From positions 4,013,001 through 4,077,000 of the forward strand of contig NC_134282.1 in the NCBI RefSeq assembly GCF_949628215.1: a stretch of DNA of 64,000 nucleotides. The letters run 5' to 3'. The position numbers and the translations under genes were made by a program. This DNA is from Phalacrocorax aristotelis. Lineage: Eukaryota > Chordata > Aves > Suliformes > Phalacrocoracidae. Below the pieces are notes generated by a model, which was not told the origin of the DNA, did no database searches, and saw only the letters and a list, made by a program, of their open reading frames with translations. This document shows, piece by piece, positions 11,876 to 27,000 of the stretch; position 1 is the stretch's first letter, and each line of letters begins with the position of its first letter.

Positions 11876-14800
11876 GCCTCTGACACCAGGGCAAGGAGAG
11901 CAGCTGGAACAAACCGAGCTGATATAAATGGGATTTTACTGTACTCTTGAATAGGCAAACTGCAGCACAGGTAGGTAAGGTCACAACTTTCAGACCTGGT
12001 GCTTTCCGCAAGATCAATAAATTAAACGGACAAGGAAAGAAGAACACCGGGAGTGCCGACCCTTATCTGCTCCGCCCCACCACTCAGCTTGTTTCCCGGT
12101 CTCTGAAATGTTTGAAAAGAAAGGAGCCAGTGTGGTTTCAGTAAAGAGTGCTTCAAATATTAAACGAGCCTGCTGCTCATAACTAATAAGCAAGGCGGTT
12201 GGCCAAAACACCCTGCCTGTTTTCTGACTCAGCCTGAGCTGCCGTGCCCTTCTGGAGTCATTGTAAACACACGGTCAGCATCACTCTTACGAAGCCATTA
12301 AAAAGAAATCTTGGGAAATGTTAGGAACTAGTGCAAATCAGGGTTAGTTGTGCTCTTCAGCAAAACCTTGCCAGTGGCATCCAGATCTCACCAGCCAAAC
12401 CCAAAATCGCTTGCAATTAAGGAAGAGAGTGCTTCTAAGTGCTTTGAAGTATCCTGGGTATCTGAAGTTTCATTTAGCCTGAGTGTAGCGAGTTTCATTT
12501 ACGTTTTCTCTCTCATCCATCTTGCACAATAATCATTAAGCGAAATGAGTCCAGCTGGGCAAAGTTGCCTGGTTTTATACTCTTTTACAACCCTTATCAG
12601 GACTAATAAGAGGAGGTAAAATGTTGCAATCAAACAACCCACAGACAGGGATACCACCACTCCTGACATTACCATTCTTAAAAACACTCTTCTTCCTCTT
12701 TATGCCTGCAAGTTCAGCTTTTTTTTTTATTATTGTTGGGATTTAATGCATCAGGTATTTAGCAGGTTTGCATGCAGCACAGCATGCAGGGCTGGAAATG
12801 CAGGCCCTGGCTAATTAAAAGGTCACCTTTTTCCAGCCTGATCTGTTTTACCCCTGCAAAGGTGCCAGCCGATCTGTCTTTCACCACCTAACTGGAGATG
12901 CAGATGTGTCACCTCAGAGCTTGACTTCTCCGGATCTGTCTTTCTTTCTTACCCTTTTAGTGCTCCTGCACGCACCTCTTCAGGCTTCAGACATTTCTTT
13001 TTCTGTGGAAAAACCTTCTGGGGGGCAGCCACAGGTAGAGAGAGAACATTTAAACTGAGGTTGACAGGGATTTCAGTGAGGTCTTTGCAATAAAGAGGCA
13101 GCAAGTCTCTGTTGCAATGGTGTGTTTCTACCAGAGGTTAATAGATGTCTTTTTAAAGGGTTTTGTGAGCAATTCATACAACTATAATATATATTCTCAC
13201 CATAAAGAAGGCCATAAACCTCAGTGGTTTTAGAGGCGCTAGCATTAGGCGTTCTTGGGTTCTCAGTCTCACTGATAAGGCAAGTAACCCGAGTTTGCAT
13301 AATTAATAACATTTCAGGCTTTTTAATATTTTTTTTCCCAAAAAAATATTTTCGCAGGGAAACAACCACAGGGATTTGAGTGCTGCGTTCAGCAGCGGTG
13401 CCTTTCCTGGCTTTCCAACTCACTGCCACTACGTTCTGTGTAAGAATTTTGCTTTTCTTTGATCATGTATTTTAATTTACCTAAGTTTGCTCCTCGGAGG
13501 CTATCGCAAGCACGGCCTGTAGGTAGGAAGGATCTGCCCAGATCACCATGACCACAGCTTCCCCCTCTGTACTTTCCACCACAATTGAAGACAGCTTTGT
13601 TTATACACAACAATTTCCATGATGCACCAAGCCAAGCTCTTGTTTATCTGAAAACATTATCTGATAAGATTGTCTAGGTATACATAAACATTTTGAAGCT
13701 TGCATAATATTTGTTTAACTCAGTTAAAGTTCAGACCATATTCATCAAAAAAAGCCAGGTGAGGTTTTCCAGTATAGTGACATCTTCCTTTTCTTTCCGT
13801 ATGCGACTAGGCATGAGACTTGCTCGTTCCAATTAATGCAGTCTTTTGAGAACAATAAAATCCGCGTATGAAATCTAATAGCACAGGTAGATCTGCAGGG
13901 ATTAACAATATGAAGGAGAACATTGTCAAGCATATAATGATATTTTGTGGTATGTTTGCTACAGCTAATGCTTTTAATTGCATTTTCCAGTTTAATTCTA
14001 GTAGCCAAAGGCTCAACGCACAAGGCAAATAAAGGACAGGTTAATTGGCATGCCCAAGTGCCGCTTTTCAACACAAATCAGGCAGACAGCAAATATGAGT
14101 TGAGCAAGGAGATCACCGTGTTGCAGTTTAATTCACTCAAGATTTTGCCAAAATTAATTTTACGCTGCAGAATGGAAAAAACAGGCCTGGGAAACGCATT
14201 CAAAGTGTCAGGAGGGACTGGAGCCACGGTATCGCCCTTCCACATTACCATTTCACACGAGTGTGAGAAAGCTTGTAGGCAGACTGATGGGGAGGAATAG
14301 GATCAGATAGAGCCGTCTTGCTGGGTGCAATTCTCCATTCCCTGCGTTTGTCAGAAGATGCATTACTAGAAGATTCTTCCGTGATTAGAGGTGCAATTAG
14401 TAAAAGGCTTCTGAAACACAAAGACCTTCCTCCCAACCCGACAGCAGCAACAGATTCTATTATTCATGCCCGGCTGGGTTTTTTTAAGGCACCAGCCCTG
14501 CAAGTACGTGCAGGGGTGAACTCTCACGCTATTTCAGTTGGTGCTGCACGGCAGTTCGTGTGTACACAGGGAGCTAGCTGCAAGGTAACGATTTTGTCTG
14601 TAAGCCCTCTAGGGCTAATATTATCTTTATGGCTTAGACACACAATTACATTACCAGAGCTTTGTTTTTAAGTCCATCAGAGTTGCAAGGTGAAATAAGT
14701 AAAAAGGTAGGTAGTTTTCCTGGAGTTTTAAGCCAAGGTGGTCTTTCTCCTGTTTGACCTACAAGTCCAGCCAGAGTAAATAACTTTGGGGCTGCTAGCA

Positions 14801-17339
14801 TTCATTAAGCACAGTAATTTGCTCATCTGCCTGAGTCCTGTGCGCTTTTTGTTTGAAGATTGAGTAAATAGGTATTTCCACTTATCCGCACCGCAGAGCT
14901 TGCACAGTTTCTTTGGAGAAAGGCTGATTCTCCAGGGCTGTGCATGGCAGCAGCTGAAACACAGCTGGGAAGATTCCCTGCTAGTGTTTTCTGGAATATT
15001 TCTATTAACTTTGAGTTTTGCCCCTTTATGCCAGTAGGCACTTGGTTCTACTGCATGTGCATTATGTTCTGAGTTCCCAAAATCTGCCAGCTCTTCACCA
15101 GCTTTTTTTTAAGCATTTTTCTTAACAATAAAGAAAACAGGTCTGTTTTTGGCTTCTCCACAGACTATTTGGCCATGTAACCTAACAAAACACTACAGTG
15201 ATGCTGTCAATCACATCCAGTTTTGGAGAGCCACACTGCATTGAGTACAGTATTTCCAGGCTGTAAGCCATAAAATAAGCCTGTTCCTGCTGCAGTTCAT
15301 GTGGCTTTTGCTATGAACTGGAATGAGGGCAGGACCGCATCCAATGTGCGGTCCCAAAGACACTCGCACATATTTCAAACCCAACCAAAACATTTGAGGA
15401 AAGTCCAGTTCAGAGAAAACTGCCAAAACAACAACAAAAAAAATCAATTCTCTGTGTATGTGGAGTTGTTTTTAATTCCTGTTTTGCTCTGTGGCCTGGC
15501 CCAGGGCAAGGACAGGTGAGTGCTGGTTCAAGGGAAACAGCAGGACAAGCAGCTGAGTGACCGGACAGTCCCTTTCCAGCATCCACAAGCCGTCAGTTTG
15601 CCTTTGCTTTCATGTAAGGTTGCACCCTAACATCGCAGTGCTTGTTCCAATAGACCCCTCATCGCGTTACTGAGGAGCAGCTCCTCAAGGGCGTGACATT
15701 TCTCCCTGGCTTGTCGATGATCCCCTTAGCTGGGTGAGTCTCCAAGCATATATCATGCCTCTGCGTCAGCGCTGCGATTTCTCAGGGACCGCCTCGGTAG
15801 CTGGGTCTCGGTGCGATTCCCTGCCGATGTCTCGAGGGCAGAGGTCTGTAAGCATCTTTACACACTGGTACGTTCAGCTTACAATCTTCAGTTCATATCA
15901 GTGTTACCGTGAGCGCTTCTTTACAGTCAAAAAGGTGGCGTTATAAGGGGTGAAGGCCAGATGTTCCATGTTTATGTAGTATCAGTGATTTCATAACACT
16001 TAGCTTGCAAGTCATGACTAAATTATTTCAGCTGCCAACAGCACAGCCCAGGCATCAAGCTGTGTTCCCTCCGCTCGGTGCACTCACAACTCTGAACGGA
16101 GTCCCAGGAATGTTAAATTACCATGGTTAGGAAGAAATACTTCAGAGATATATATTTTGCCTTTCGAAACCTGGATTTCACAAATAGATAACGTATACTT
16201 TAAAAATGCTCCTTGGGGCACAAAAGTTCAGTCTCTGGAAGCATTCAGCTCCGTGCTGAAGGAGTGAAGCGTGATGCTGACCACCGACTGACCTTTCTGC
16301 TGATGCTGCCCGTGTCAGGATAAAGCACGGATCCTTCTGCAGCTACACAGATTTGGCAGCGTTAATACCGTTAGATTAATTCATAGTGTCTTAAGCTGAG
16401 CACAACCCAAGGCCTTTTTATTTACTTGAGCTAATTCTTCCTGCACCTGACATTTCTGCTTAGAAGATATATCTTGTATCAGATCACCCAACACTTAAAC
16501 CCTGCTCACTTTCTCTTACCTTTACAAGACTTTTGCACTCTGCAGGACCTGCTGAGACTCCACCAAAGAGCGGAAACTAGGTGAGGAGCTTTGGAAGCCA
16601 GGTTGGACATTATGACTTCTACCTACAGGAACCTGAGAAAAAGATGAATGCAATAGGTTTAGCAAGAACTGCAAAGTCTGCAGGTCAGCATAAATGCACA
16701 TTAAACATACATATCCTGCTCCAGGCTATCAGAAATAGCAAAGGAACCTGCTGGGGATTTTGGAGAGCTATGTACTTATCAAGTAGTGAACAGCATTTTC
16801 TTGAAAAATATATTGTCTATGTTAAGAAACTTTAATACTGGGTATCTTATATGCAAAGCAGTAACTGGTTCAACTATAGCAGTACTCTATCCGGGGCTGA
16901 ATGTCCTCCAGAGTATTTAAAGCACAATAAACAACATCTTGCTAAATGCAGCAAAACCCGGGATTACTGTATGCTGGTAGGAATTACACAGACCGTGTGC
17001 AGGTATTCAGATATATGTATATTTAGATAGTCGTGTGCATTCACTCATACACCTCTGTATCTATGCAGACACAGAGATCTGAAGCGTGGAGCGGCACCTT
17101 GTGCAAGGATTATTTGATTAGTAAAGTTTTTAAGTAATCTGTTTCTCATGACATCCCTTCCCTGTGGAAAAAAAATAACCAAACCAAAAAAAAAACCCAC
17201 AACCCCCAAACCCCCAGAGGTTTGTCAAGGCATCAATAATTCAGTCTTAAAAGTGAATTCTCACAAAGTGCTCTTCAGGCATGAATTCTTCATGATCCAC
17301 CTGTGGGGGAGAGGGGTGCTATGATTTCTTCCACCTGAT

Positions 17340-17470
17340 GGTCCCCTTAAGACAGGGACGTGCTGTGGTAAAAAAGCTGAATGATTTGGCTAAAGTCAGA
17401 GAAGAAATCCGACACAGAGCCCAGCGTAGCTCTCAGGAGCTCTGGGCTGGCGGGTCTCTCCCTGGACCAC
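17340..17470 (-). repeat. Probable MIR-type SINE relic
   Basis: On the + strand the blocks aaaaaagctgaatgatttgg, ctaaagtcagagaag and acacagagcccagcg, followed by ctcaggagctctgggctgg, resemble the reverse complement of MIR (aaactgaggctcagagagg..gcccaaggtcacacagc..gccgggattcgaaccc). Weakly supported. Confidence 0.4.
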
Positions 17471-17931
17471 ACGTCTCCACCAGTCTGATGGCATTTACTG
17501 TCTGCAGCAACAACACATTGTAGAAATAGGTGAATAATCAAGCATTGATTAATACATGTATACTTGTTAAAGAAGCAAAAGTTTCCAGCCCCAAAAACTG
17601 TAATAAGAAGTTCAGAGCTCAGAAAAACCCCAATGCAATGGAAGGGAACACCAGATGTTTTCTCTTCGGACCTTTGGGGACCTGGCAGCCTGGCGCTCTG
17701 GGGAGGATGCAGCCGTCCAGCCTTCAGCCAGATCTAGCCACAGAATCATAAGCTCAGAGGAAATTTTTTGTCTCTCTCCATGCACTCCATCATGAGCAGC
17801 GGCAAGAGCTGTTGGACTCTGGAGGCTCGCCTCATATAACAAGTTACACCTGGACTGGCTCTAAGGAGGGGAGCGGACAGGACCAATAACTCACAGGCTT
17901 CTTTCTAGCGGGATGCAGGCAAGCAGCAGCA

Positions 17932-18045
17932 GCTTAAATGTCAGATGGAAGACACAGCTCCCACTCATTCTACACTTGCAAGTCATTGAACCACTTTGTT
18001 CACGTACAAGTCTCCAGATATAAAACTTACGTGGCCGTGAGGATG
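17932..18045 (+). repeat. Possible MIR-type SINE relic
   Basis: The blocks acacagctcccactcattct, acttgcaagtcattgaacc and gtggccgtgaggatgag fall in MIR order (cccagctctgccacttact..gggcaagttacttaacc..gttgtgaggattaa). Low similarity. Confidence 0.3.
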
Positions 18046-21000
18046 AGACACAGCCTAAATCAGACAGACAGCAAGCCAGGCTAACGAATGAGGAATGCAA
18101 TTTACCCTTCAACCTTGCCTCAGGAACATCTATAAAATTCTGGAGATTTCTTGTATTGTGTTTTAAGAACCATAGTCTGGAGCCCATGGCAGTCAGCTGG
18201 CTGGCAATATTACCTCTCGCTGTCTGAAGCAGAGACTTTCAAAAGAAGGAAGGAGGTCATTAAACCTATTCTAATGTGCATCAGGTTCTTCTCTGAGTAA
18301 GGTAAGGCTGCCTCCATGAATTCACTGCCTCTAACCACCAAAAAGATTCAGTGTTGAAGAAAACTGATTCACTTCTAATACAAAGAAACTGAAAATCCAA
18401 GGCAACTTGTTGGGCAGTTGCACCAAATTCTCCCAGCTCTTTTCCTTGTGGCAGATTTGGGGTTAAAATTCCCAAAGGCAACAGAATCGCCCTGATTCCT
18501 GCAACTCTCTGCATTGCTCTTGTTCTTTCTACAACGCTCTTTGTGATGATGGAGACCAAAGACCGGCATCAGGGACACGCTTAGCAGAGATGGAGCGTTG
18601 CTAATCTACACTGGGACTTGAATCTGGGCTTGCATCAACGCTGGTCCTGTTTTAACAGGAGCCTGTTCCTACGTAGCCCACAGCAGAGGCGGGAAAGTAG
18701 GCTCTTGTTTGGTGGAAAGGGGATTCCTCTGTGTGCTTGATCAGATGACGCATCAAAACCCACCTCAGGAGCTGTGGCCGTGTAAAAACCGCGACTTGGC
18801 TCAGTTTTTTCAAAAGAGCAGGTGCCTAGTCTGCAGGCGGGAAGCGGTGATTGAAAAGGGATTTTTTACAATATGTTCACATCTGCTTTCCGTCTTACCA
18901 AAACTTCCCTGCTGGCCAGCTTCCATCTCCTGCTGCTGTAGCCCTCCTCCAGGCTCAGACCCCAGCCCTTGCCCGGTGCCCCACGCATATTTACCTACCT
19001 TGGTTAACCCAGGGGTGTTGAACTCTGTGGGAAACTTCAAAGGGCTTTACTGCATTGTCCTGCTAACGACTTGTAAGCATATTATCTGCAATCTCTGCTA
19101 TCCCCATCCAGCTATTGTGCTCCCTTTGGAATAAAGGCCTAGCAGACATGTCACAACACAAGGTAAGCACAAGAAAACAAACAGACTACTACTAGAAACA
19201 CCGTTTTTCTGTTTATAATTTTCAGGCTAGAAATATAAGCACTTACACGATATACGCATGCTTATACAACAGGCACATATGCAGTCAGGCGCTTCCAGGA
19301 TCCATCTGATTTGCCATCCCTGTACAGCTTTCAGAAACATCTTCTTTCCCAAAAACTTCTTTCCCAAAGAATTTGACTCACTCTGAATATGGACATAGGT
19401 GGCAAATCTGAGATTTCTGCGGGCATGGAGGGCTGGGGAGAGCTGCTGTGCATCTTCAGTTATACCCTCAAGTGACCCTAGAAGAAATTTCTGAGCAAAG
19501 GAGGAAGATATGACCACAAAGCCCAGGCTCTGTATGGAATAATGGAATGTTTATAAAATATTTCTAACTTCCACCCTGTGAATGTCTTGTTAAAATTGAC
19601 GTTTAATTATAGGTTCCATAGGTGAGCTGCAAAAAAGGGCACTCTAAACAAGCATTCATTGTTTATGGACAGTTTATCAGTTTTAAGGGATAGAAAATTA
19701 GAACCTGTGACAGGGCAGTAGTGGTGGTAAGTGTGTCTTAAGAAGACACATTGAAGAAAAGGAAATCTTGTGTGCAGAGCTGAGTACTCGCTGGGTGTCC
19801 GCTCCCAACAGCTCCAGTGTGCTGTCCCCCTTGCGCAATCCTGACAGAAGCAGCCCTGATGACCCTTCTAGTCTCGATTTGTGACAGCAGCTCATTGTCT
19901 TCTGCTGTCCTGTAATTTAAAGAAAATCTGGATATCTATCAGCAATCAGCAGAACAGTAGCGCTGGCAAACATGGTGAGCTATATAGTAGTCTCACTGCT
20001 CAAACTAACATCGCAATTTCACGCCCCCTTCTCCTATTTCAGTTGAGAACAGGTCCTGTGTGTCCTATTTTAAGAGCTAAGCTGTAATCTCAAGAGATCT
20101 CTCTATTTAAAATGCACATCTATCGCACAATATTCACAACTAAGCCACGAGGTGCGCTTTCCCAGCTCCGCGTCCCACCTCTCTCTCTAAAATACGTTAC
20201 AGGGAAGAAGGGCCTGTGTTTCCCTAAATAAGGCAAATGTCCTTTGCACAGCTGGGCACTGGCAGGGAGTAATGTCAGCGTAGTTTAAAGCTGGTTTGGA
20301 AGCCGTGGTGGAAGGAGGTGTGTGAATGACTGACCCATCACCCCAGCCTGTCCTTTCATTAAAGGGGAGCTCAGGCCACAGCCCTGGATGAAGGCTTCTC
20401 GTGCTGCCTCGCACTACCTTGACCCTTAAATACATCAGCGAAAATCTTCGTGTTGCCACACCATAAACCAGACTTGGGAACTGAAGAATATTTCTTTCAG
20501 ACCTGGTAGAAAAGGGGCTGGGAACTGTAAACCGATATTGCCATTGGGATGGTCAAACCATGTTGGAGAAGCTGTTGATGGTGTCTCCCAAGCTGTGTCT
20601 GGCCAACCCTTCACTTGGCCCTAGATGAGACCTCCCAGAAGGGCACTATGGCATGGACATACTGTCCTAGTGCCCAGGGGACACCTCAAAATGTATCTGG
20701 TTGCAGAAAGAGAAAGCAGGTTCAACTGAGGCTTCATTTACAGCTTCCTTTGCGGAGACACACCAGTAAAAACTGCTGGTAACAAAGAAAATGAAAGCAA
20801 AACAAAACAAAAAATTTCCTCCTTTTGGAGGAAATCAGTCCCGTTTCTCATAAATAGTAGTTCTTTTCCCAAGTGGGTATTTCATAACAGATGAACGTTA
20901 GATAGATTTTTCCCACTATTCTCTTTGCCAGGTGAGTTTCAGCAGCCTGAAAATGCTCTATAAAAATCTGTAATGGGTCAATAGAAAGTCTTCACCGAGT

Positions 21001-24000
21001 CCTCTTTTCTTCTCAAAAGTGTCAACCTAAGAGAAACTGGAGGCTGGACATGAGCCAGATTCAACCTCTGCACTCACAAAAAGGCGCTGGAGTAGCTAGG
21101 GCTGATGCTGGATGGGCAGCTGAGCCCATCTCATGGCCAGGGAAGGGTCCTCCTCGCCCGGCACGACCTCCCAACCTCTCCTTGCACTGCCCTGGGCTTG
21201 CTAGGCTCGTCACTGAGCCAGTCCTCGCTGCTAGCCCAGGAGATAACTAGCTGGCCTTTTGCCGGATTAATGAGCTACACCAGCTCTGATGGGGACCAGA
21301 TGATCAAAGGTAAACAGCAAGATCACAGGGCCAGGAGCAAGAAGGGAGCAACCACAAAGCAGGGCCTTTTTCTCTGAGAAAAGATCCAACACCGCACTGC
21401 GTTTCATAAGCATCATTCACCATTGGTGCTCGGTATGTATATGTAGGTATCATATCCTATCTGGCTATCACATCCCACCCCTAGCACTGGCTCTAACAGC
21501 AGCTGGATGAGCGGGAACAGTTATTTCTGTGATGCCATATCATCGTCTCCTGGTGTTTTTCTTTCGCAAAATTGCATCTGCAACATTAAGGTCCACTTTT
21601 TAAAAATTAAGCCCTTGAGTCACCCTTTTTTGCATGAGGCCGCTCTGTTCCAGTGCTACTGTCTGCCACCAGAATACTCTCTGTGCTGGGAACGGCTCTT
21701 TGCTGAGAGGTATGCTGTTGTGCAGTGATATTTCTTCTCTAGGTGATTAAGGACCTAATCATCCTGAATATATTACTGGACTGGAGCCTTACAGAAGCCA
21801 ATGAAATCAGGTTCAGCTGCCTCCAAAAGTCATAGAAAGGAACATATTATTTTAAGCTGAGGCAGGCCCCTGGGTAATTGGTTTAATTAAGTCAGTCATG
21901 GAGGTAGTTTTACAATCTAACTGTGCTGCAGAACTATTTTACTGGCTGACTGCAGTCATCAATTATTTTTCAAGTGCCTTTTGGTGATAATTCTTCCTAG
22001 TTATAAAGAAATTACTTCTGTATTTAATTTTTCCACGTAAGCATTCGGTTGCAACGTTTCCAATTTTTTCTTATCCTAAACATCACATCCTTCATCAGCT
22101 TAACCAGTATATACTCACAACCCAAAATGATCTAGGAGACTGAAGAAGTGCAACGTTTTACCCAGTCAGATAGTACTGAGATGCAACGTAGACTTCAAGC
22201 TGCGCTTCTCCATATCTACCTATGTACATCCATGTATCTTTAATAAGGACGCAAACATCCTCCACAGCCTTCTCCATGGCAATCTCCTGTGCTGATTCTG
22301 CCAACGCAAGTTTTCAACACCCATCAGTGAAGAGTTTGGAAATGGTTTTACTATTGCAAAACATTTTACAGGCAAGTCTGGATTCCTTTAATATCCAGGT
22401 TTATGTTTGGACCTCTGGGACATGCCTTTGATATATTTCCAATCTTTCCTCCTGTAAAATCTGAAAATAATTTGTTTCTTCTCCTTATGACATCTAAGAA
22501 CCTTTATAAACTCTAGGAGCTGGGCCTTGATATAGGTCAATTATATCAAGATGATGTCATCATATGGGCATTTTCTTTGGCAGAAAAGCTGTTTTAAGTG
22601 TTTCCTCCCATTCTTTGCTGCCCTTATGCAGTTTGCCGTGCTTTCAGCTGTGTTGGTGCAAAGGTTTGGTGTCCCTGCTGTGAAACAGCTCCCAGGACAC
22701 CCAGAACCAACACAAACTTTTAAAGAAGTGTTTTTTACCTTCTTCTGTGATGTGTCTTCGCATGGTGGCCCCACTGACGAGCGTCCTGCTCCAGCACAGC
22801 ATGGGAAGGACCAGCCGGGCACTGCAGCTGCCCTGGCTGCAAAGGAAACCTTGGTAAAACAAGCAAGTGCACGGGGGTCGGGGGGGGTGGGTGGGTTACA
22901 GGGCTTGCCTGGCTCCTCTGCAGACATGGGGGGATTTGCAAAGTCTCCAGACCCTACCCACGGCATGCACACACCCTACGCGCTACCTCTCATAGCCTCT
23001 CCCTCTTGTTGAATGACCCGGTCATCTCTATTGATTCAGAAACCGTGCCTACACTACGGTGAGGGCAGCGTTTGAGGAGCTTGTATTTCCAGCTATAGAA
23101 AGACCCAACAACCCTAAAACTCCACTTGGAAGCACCATCTGAGATTATAGGTGCACTGTGGTCTGAGGAGACACCTGGGATAAAGAAGGATGAGACTTTG
23201 ATAAGACTCAATGCACCTCTGTAAAAGCACTTTCCTTCTAAGTGTTGCTATCTTACATCTTGCTTTCAGCTGGACTATATTTGTATTACTTGAATAAGCT
23301 TCCTAGTTAATAGATTACTTGACAACTCTGTGTGACCATAGGAGTAGTTACTCTGCTGATATTGTTGTGGTGTTCGTACAAACAAGAGCAGTGACCGAAC
23401 AAAGTTGAATACACAAGTTGGGAACGTTTTGCTTGCTGAGATATGCAAAAGTCTCCAGGGTTTGCGTGGTGGGCTACTCCTGAGCTAACTCACATCCCAG
23501 TGCTAGCCAAAGATTAATGGGAAAAAACAAGCGCTGTGGGTTGTTCAGAATGAGATACTGGGTTGCATATAGCAATCGCTGTCATTGTCACAGCTCTGCA
23601 CCACTGGCTTTTTAAAAAAATGCTATGTTCTCCGCTTTAAGGTTTTTTTTTTACATTAGCTATTTATTGTCAGGAATCTTTTCCAACTTCCTTCCCGAGT
23701 AAATAATGAAATCCTGCTTCAAAGAGGCTGGGGAAGGGTTTGTTATATGTTTTTTCTTCCCAGACACTCAAGTCCTTGTTTTGCAAATCGATGTCAGCCT
23801 GAGTTTAACTTGAAAAATTTGAGTGAGGAAAAGCAAAAACCTTAGCCCCAAGAGTAAATACACTGCAGCTCAGTGAAGTGCACTGCAGTTTACTTTTAGT
23901 TAAATATTGTTATAATTATAAATGTTTTTTCAGTTAAATATTACACAACTTTGGAGTAGGAACGATGAAACTAAAACGCATACTGACCCAGGAGACTGCT

Positions 24001-27000
24001 TCACTTTCTATTCTCTTCAAGCCCTTTCTGTTTACTGAGCTTCAGTGCTGTAAAAGCCCAAGAAAACATCTTGCACCTGCCAAAATTTGCCATCTGTAAA
24101 CAACACCAGACCAATTCAGGCTCCGTCCCTTGGCAATCTGGCTGCAGAGCTGCTTTCATACTCTCTTTGCTATTAGCAAAATAGATATAAAATGGCCCAT
24201 TTTTCAGGACAGAAGGAAAACACCTTTGCTGCTCAGTGTCACTGAAAATACAAACCGGCCACTGAAGATCCAGGTACACAACAAGGTAGTTCCATAACGC
24301 CATTATAATGTTTGCATGACATTTATGCAATACCTTCTATAACATAGAAGCGTGTGTATTTTTTATCAGCACGGTGATATCATTGGCGTGTTCACCAAGC
24401 CCAACGTTTCCTTTCCACTTTGCTTCAGCTAATAGACAACCCAGCAATCTGCACAAGTAATTCAAGTTCTGCCAGTCTTCCAATGACTTCTTTGCCATGA
24501 GTTTCCTGGTCACCAGCCTCTGAAGTTTCCCGCTAATGCTCTGGACAGCCTGGTCCAGCCTGGTCCAGCCCTGGCTAACCTCGACAGTCCCTGAGCTCTC
24601 ACAGCCCCCCTCAATTCCCCGCTGTTATTCTGAAAAGAACCACATTTGAGGTGGTGCAGGTACCACCACACTGAAGGATTTAAAAGTGTTTCCCGAGTGG
24701 GAGCTGCTACACCCCACCCCCAGAGAGTCCTCCATGTCCATCACTCAGGGCTAAATATCTACAATATTCAAGGTCACATTCTCTTCCTGTTATCACCTAT
24801 TTTTATACTAATCACCCAGAATGGAAGACTGAGCAGAAGAGTCTTTCTAGCTACTGGCATGAAATCTTTCAATAGGCATAAAAGAAATGGCAGAAGAACC
24901 TCTTTGTCTTAAAATAGTTATTATCTAGACTGAAGTCTGCAGCACTTCAGCAAGCATCCAGGAGCCAGATCCACCTGCCACAGACCAGAGCAGTCCACGA
25001 CACTTCCCAGCCTCTGTGTCGGAGCTAACGCCAGCAGAGACCAGTATAGGCAGCGTCCACTTCACCTGCTACCAAAATCACTCCCCAGGGCAAAGCAGCC
25101 CCCAGGCAGTCCCCAAACCTCCACAGCAGCAGGACGCAGAGTGAATAAGCCCAGAATGTGTACACGCAGCGATGGGTATCACCTTACATGACACGATGCG
25201 CTTGCGGTAGATGCACAGGTATAGCGGCTGCAAATACAAACCAACCCATTCCCCACTCTCATTAGTATATCCTCACGGCAGTTGTGCTGGTATAAATGAA
25301 AAAATAAATCCACACATGAATTAAATATGAAGTAAATATGTTGTAGACCAGGCCAAACCAAGACTGCAGGAAACCCGATTCTGCTGGACAGAGCTGAGAA
25401 TTTAACTTCACACTGTTTTTTTTCAATCACGAGAGAAAACGGTCCGTCCGATTAACATAATACAAATATACAGTCGAACACATTATGCCCTTTTTTTTAG
25501 CCGTTACAGGAATGGGGAAAGGATTTCATGCAAGGAAAAAACATCCCCAGCTGCTTCTCCCCATTTCCACTGCACCCACAGCATTTTGCTGCCAGCTGGG
25601 AGAACACGTCTGAGCGGGAGCCCCGGCCGCAGTGCCAGCAGCACAGGGGAGGGCAAATGGCAGCTTCCCTCAGCAAGGAGGCAGAAATCTCATTCAGTTC
25701 TCTACCTACAGCCTTCTTATTGATTTTGATCTGTCCCAGGATGAAACCATGGCCCAAACGAAGACAGACAGGTACGTGACAGATGCTTTACCATGGAGAA
25801 GCCTCTAAAACGGTGATTTCTTTGCACACACCTGGCACCCTAAAGGGAAATATTTGGCTTCCATTTCCAGTGGAGGCTAAAAACACTCACCTATGGTATA
25901 GATAATCAAATTTCATGCTTCAAGGCTTAAGCCGATTGCTTAGCAAGGCTTTGCTATGTGGCAGGGACTATTCCTCTTTCTGAAATGTCGCACAGGCAGC
26001 TAGGTTTTCCTCCCAGCTTCCTCTGGAACCGGGGCTGCAACGAACCTGTTCCAACATTATTGCTCTGTTAACATAATGTAGAAAAATACTTAAAAGCAGC
26101 CATAAACATTCCCTTCGCTCCCTTAGCAATGGGCTTTTAGCATCATCTAGCGCTTCACACCAGTCTGGTTGTGTAATAAGGTGATAGTCGCATGGCCAGG
26201 TCCAGCCGTGGGATCTGCAGCTGAGATGAGCTGCTTCTACCTTAGCGATCTCGAGGGGCATACAGGGAGGTGTAGCCATATAGCCCTTACAATGGGTATA
26301 TATGTTATTGTAATGACAATCCATTTTCAACTTTTCAGAAATCTTCATTCTGGAATCATTTCTTTAACCAAAATCTTTCACTCTAAGACAAACAGAAATT
26401 TTGAAATGTGTGACTTCCCCGTGGAACTGAGATTCGGAGTTGCAGCACTACAATTAATCATTTAAACAGTGACATATACACCATTTACTTTAAAAAAAAA
26501 AAAAAAAAAAGACAAGGAATCTTGGACCAAGGCACCCCAGTGAAACTAATTGCAGTGATTCACTGCGTAACATCCAGGTTCTTTGCTGGGACGTGCCTGG
26601 TGACAATCCCTGGCGAGTGGCACCATGCACGGTACCAAAACTCACAGGGAAGTTTAACCTCAGGAAGGTGCTCTTCCCTTTTTAAGCCACAGTAACCTAA
26701 TAAACCGGGTTGGTTGCCCAGGACAATGTGAAGCACGGCAGTTGAGTGTCCAGAGATGCTGCCAACAAATCTCAGATCCATGGTTAATGATCTTCTGGAG
26801 GTGTCCAAGTCTGGAGAATGCTGGGGCCACTGCTCCTCTGTGCTCAAGAACTGGTTTTCTAAGTACAAGCATTTTGTAGAAAGTTAAAGAAGTACTGATT
26901 CTCTTAAAGGTGAAGAGCACTCATAAAGGACATCATACTGTTGGAAGTACCCCTATATAATTGGCAAAATGAAAAAGCTTAAACTACACACTGTACATCA

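Larger units (their letters stand above)
6601..17160. other. Intergenic interval NCEH1-TNFSF10, proximal part
   Basis: No supported gene. A GC-richer patch lies at 7080-7720 with several overlapping open frames in all directions but no splice-flanked or recognisable protein. A candidate CTCF site lies at 8426-8440 and a 3-copy 21-bp tandem at 11813-11875. The rest is unremarkable AT-rich sequence. Confidence 0.6.

Noticed and set aside
22541-23012. Pair of roughly 150-residue frames on opposite strands
   Set aside because: No family signature, and they overlap each other almost completely. Nothing supports either as coding.
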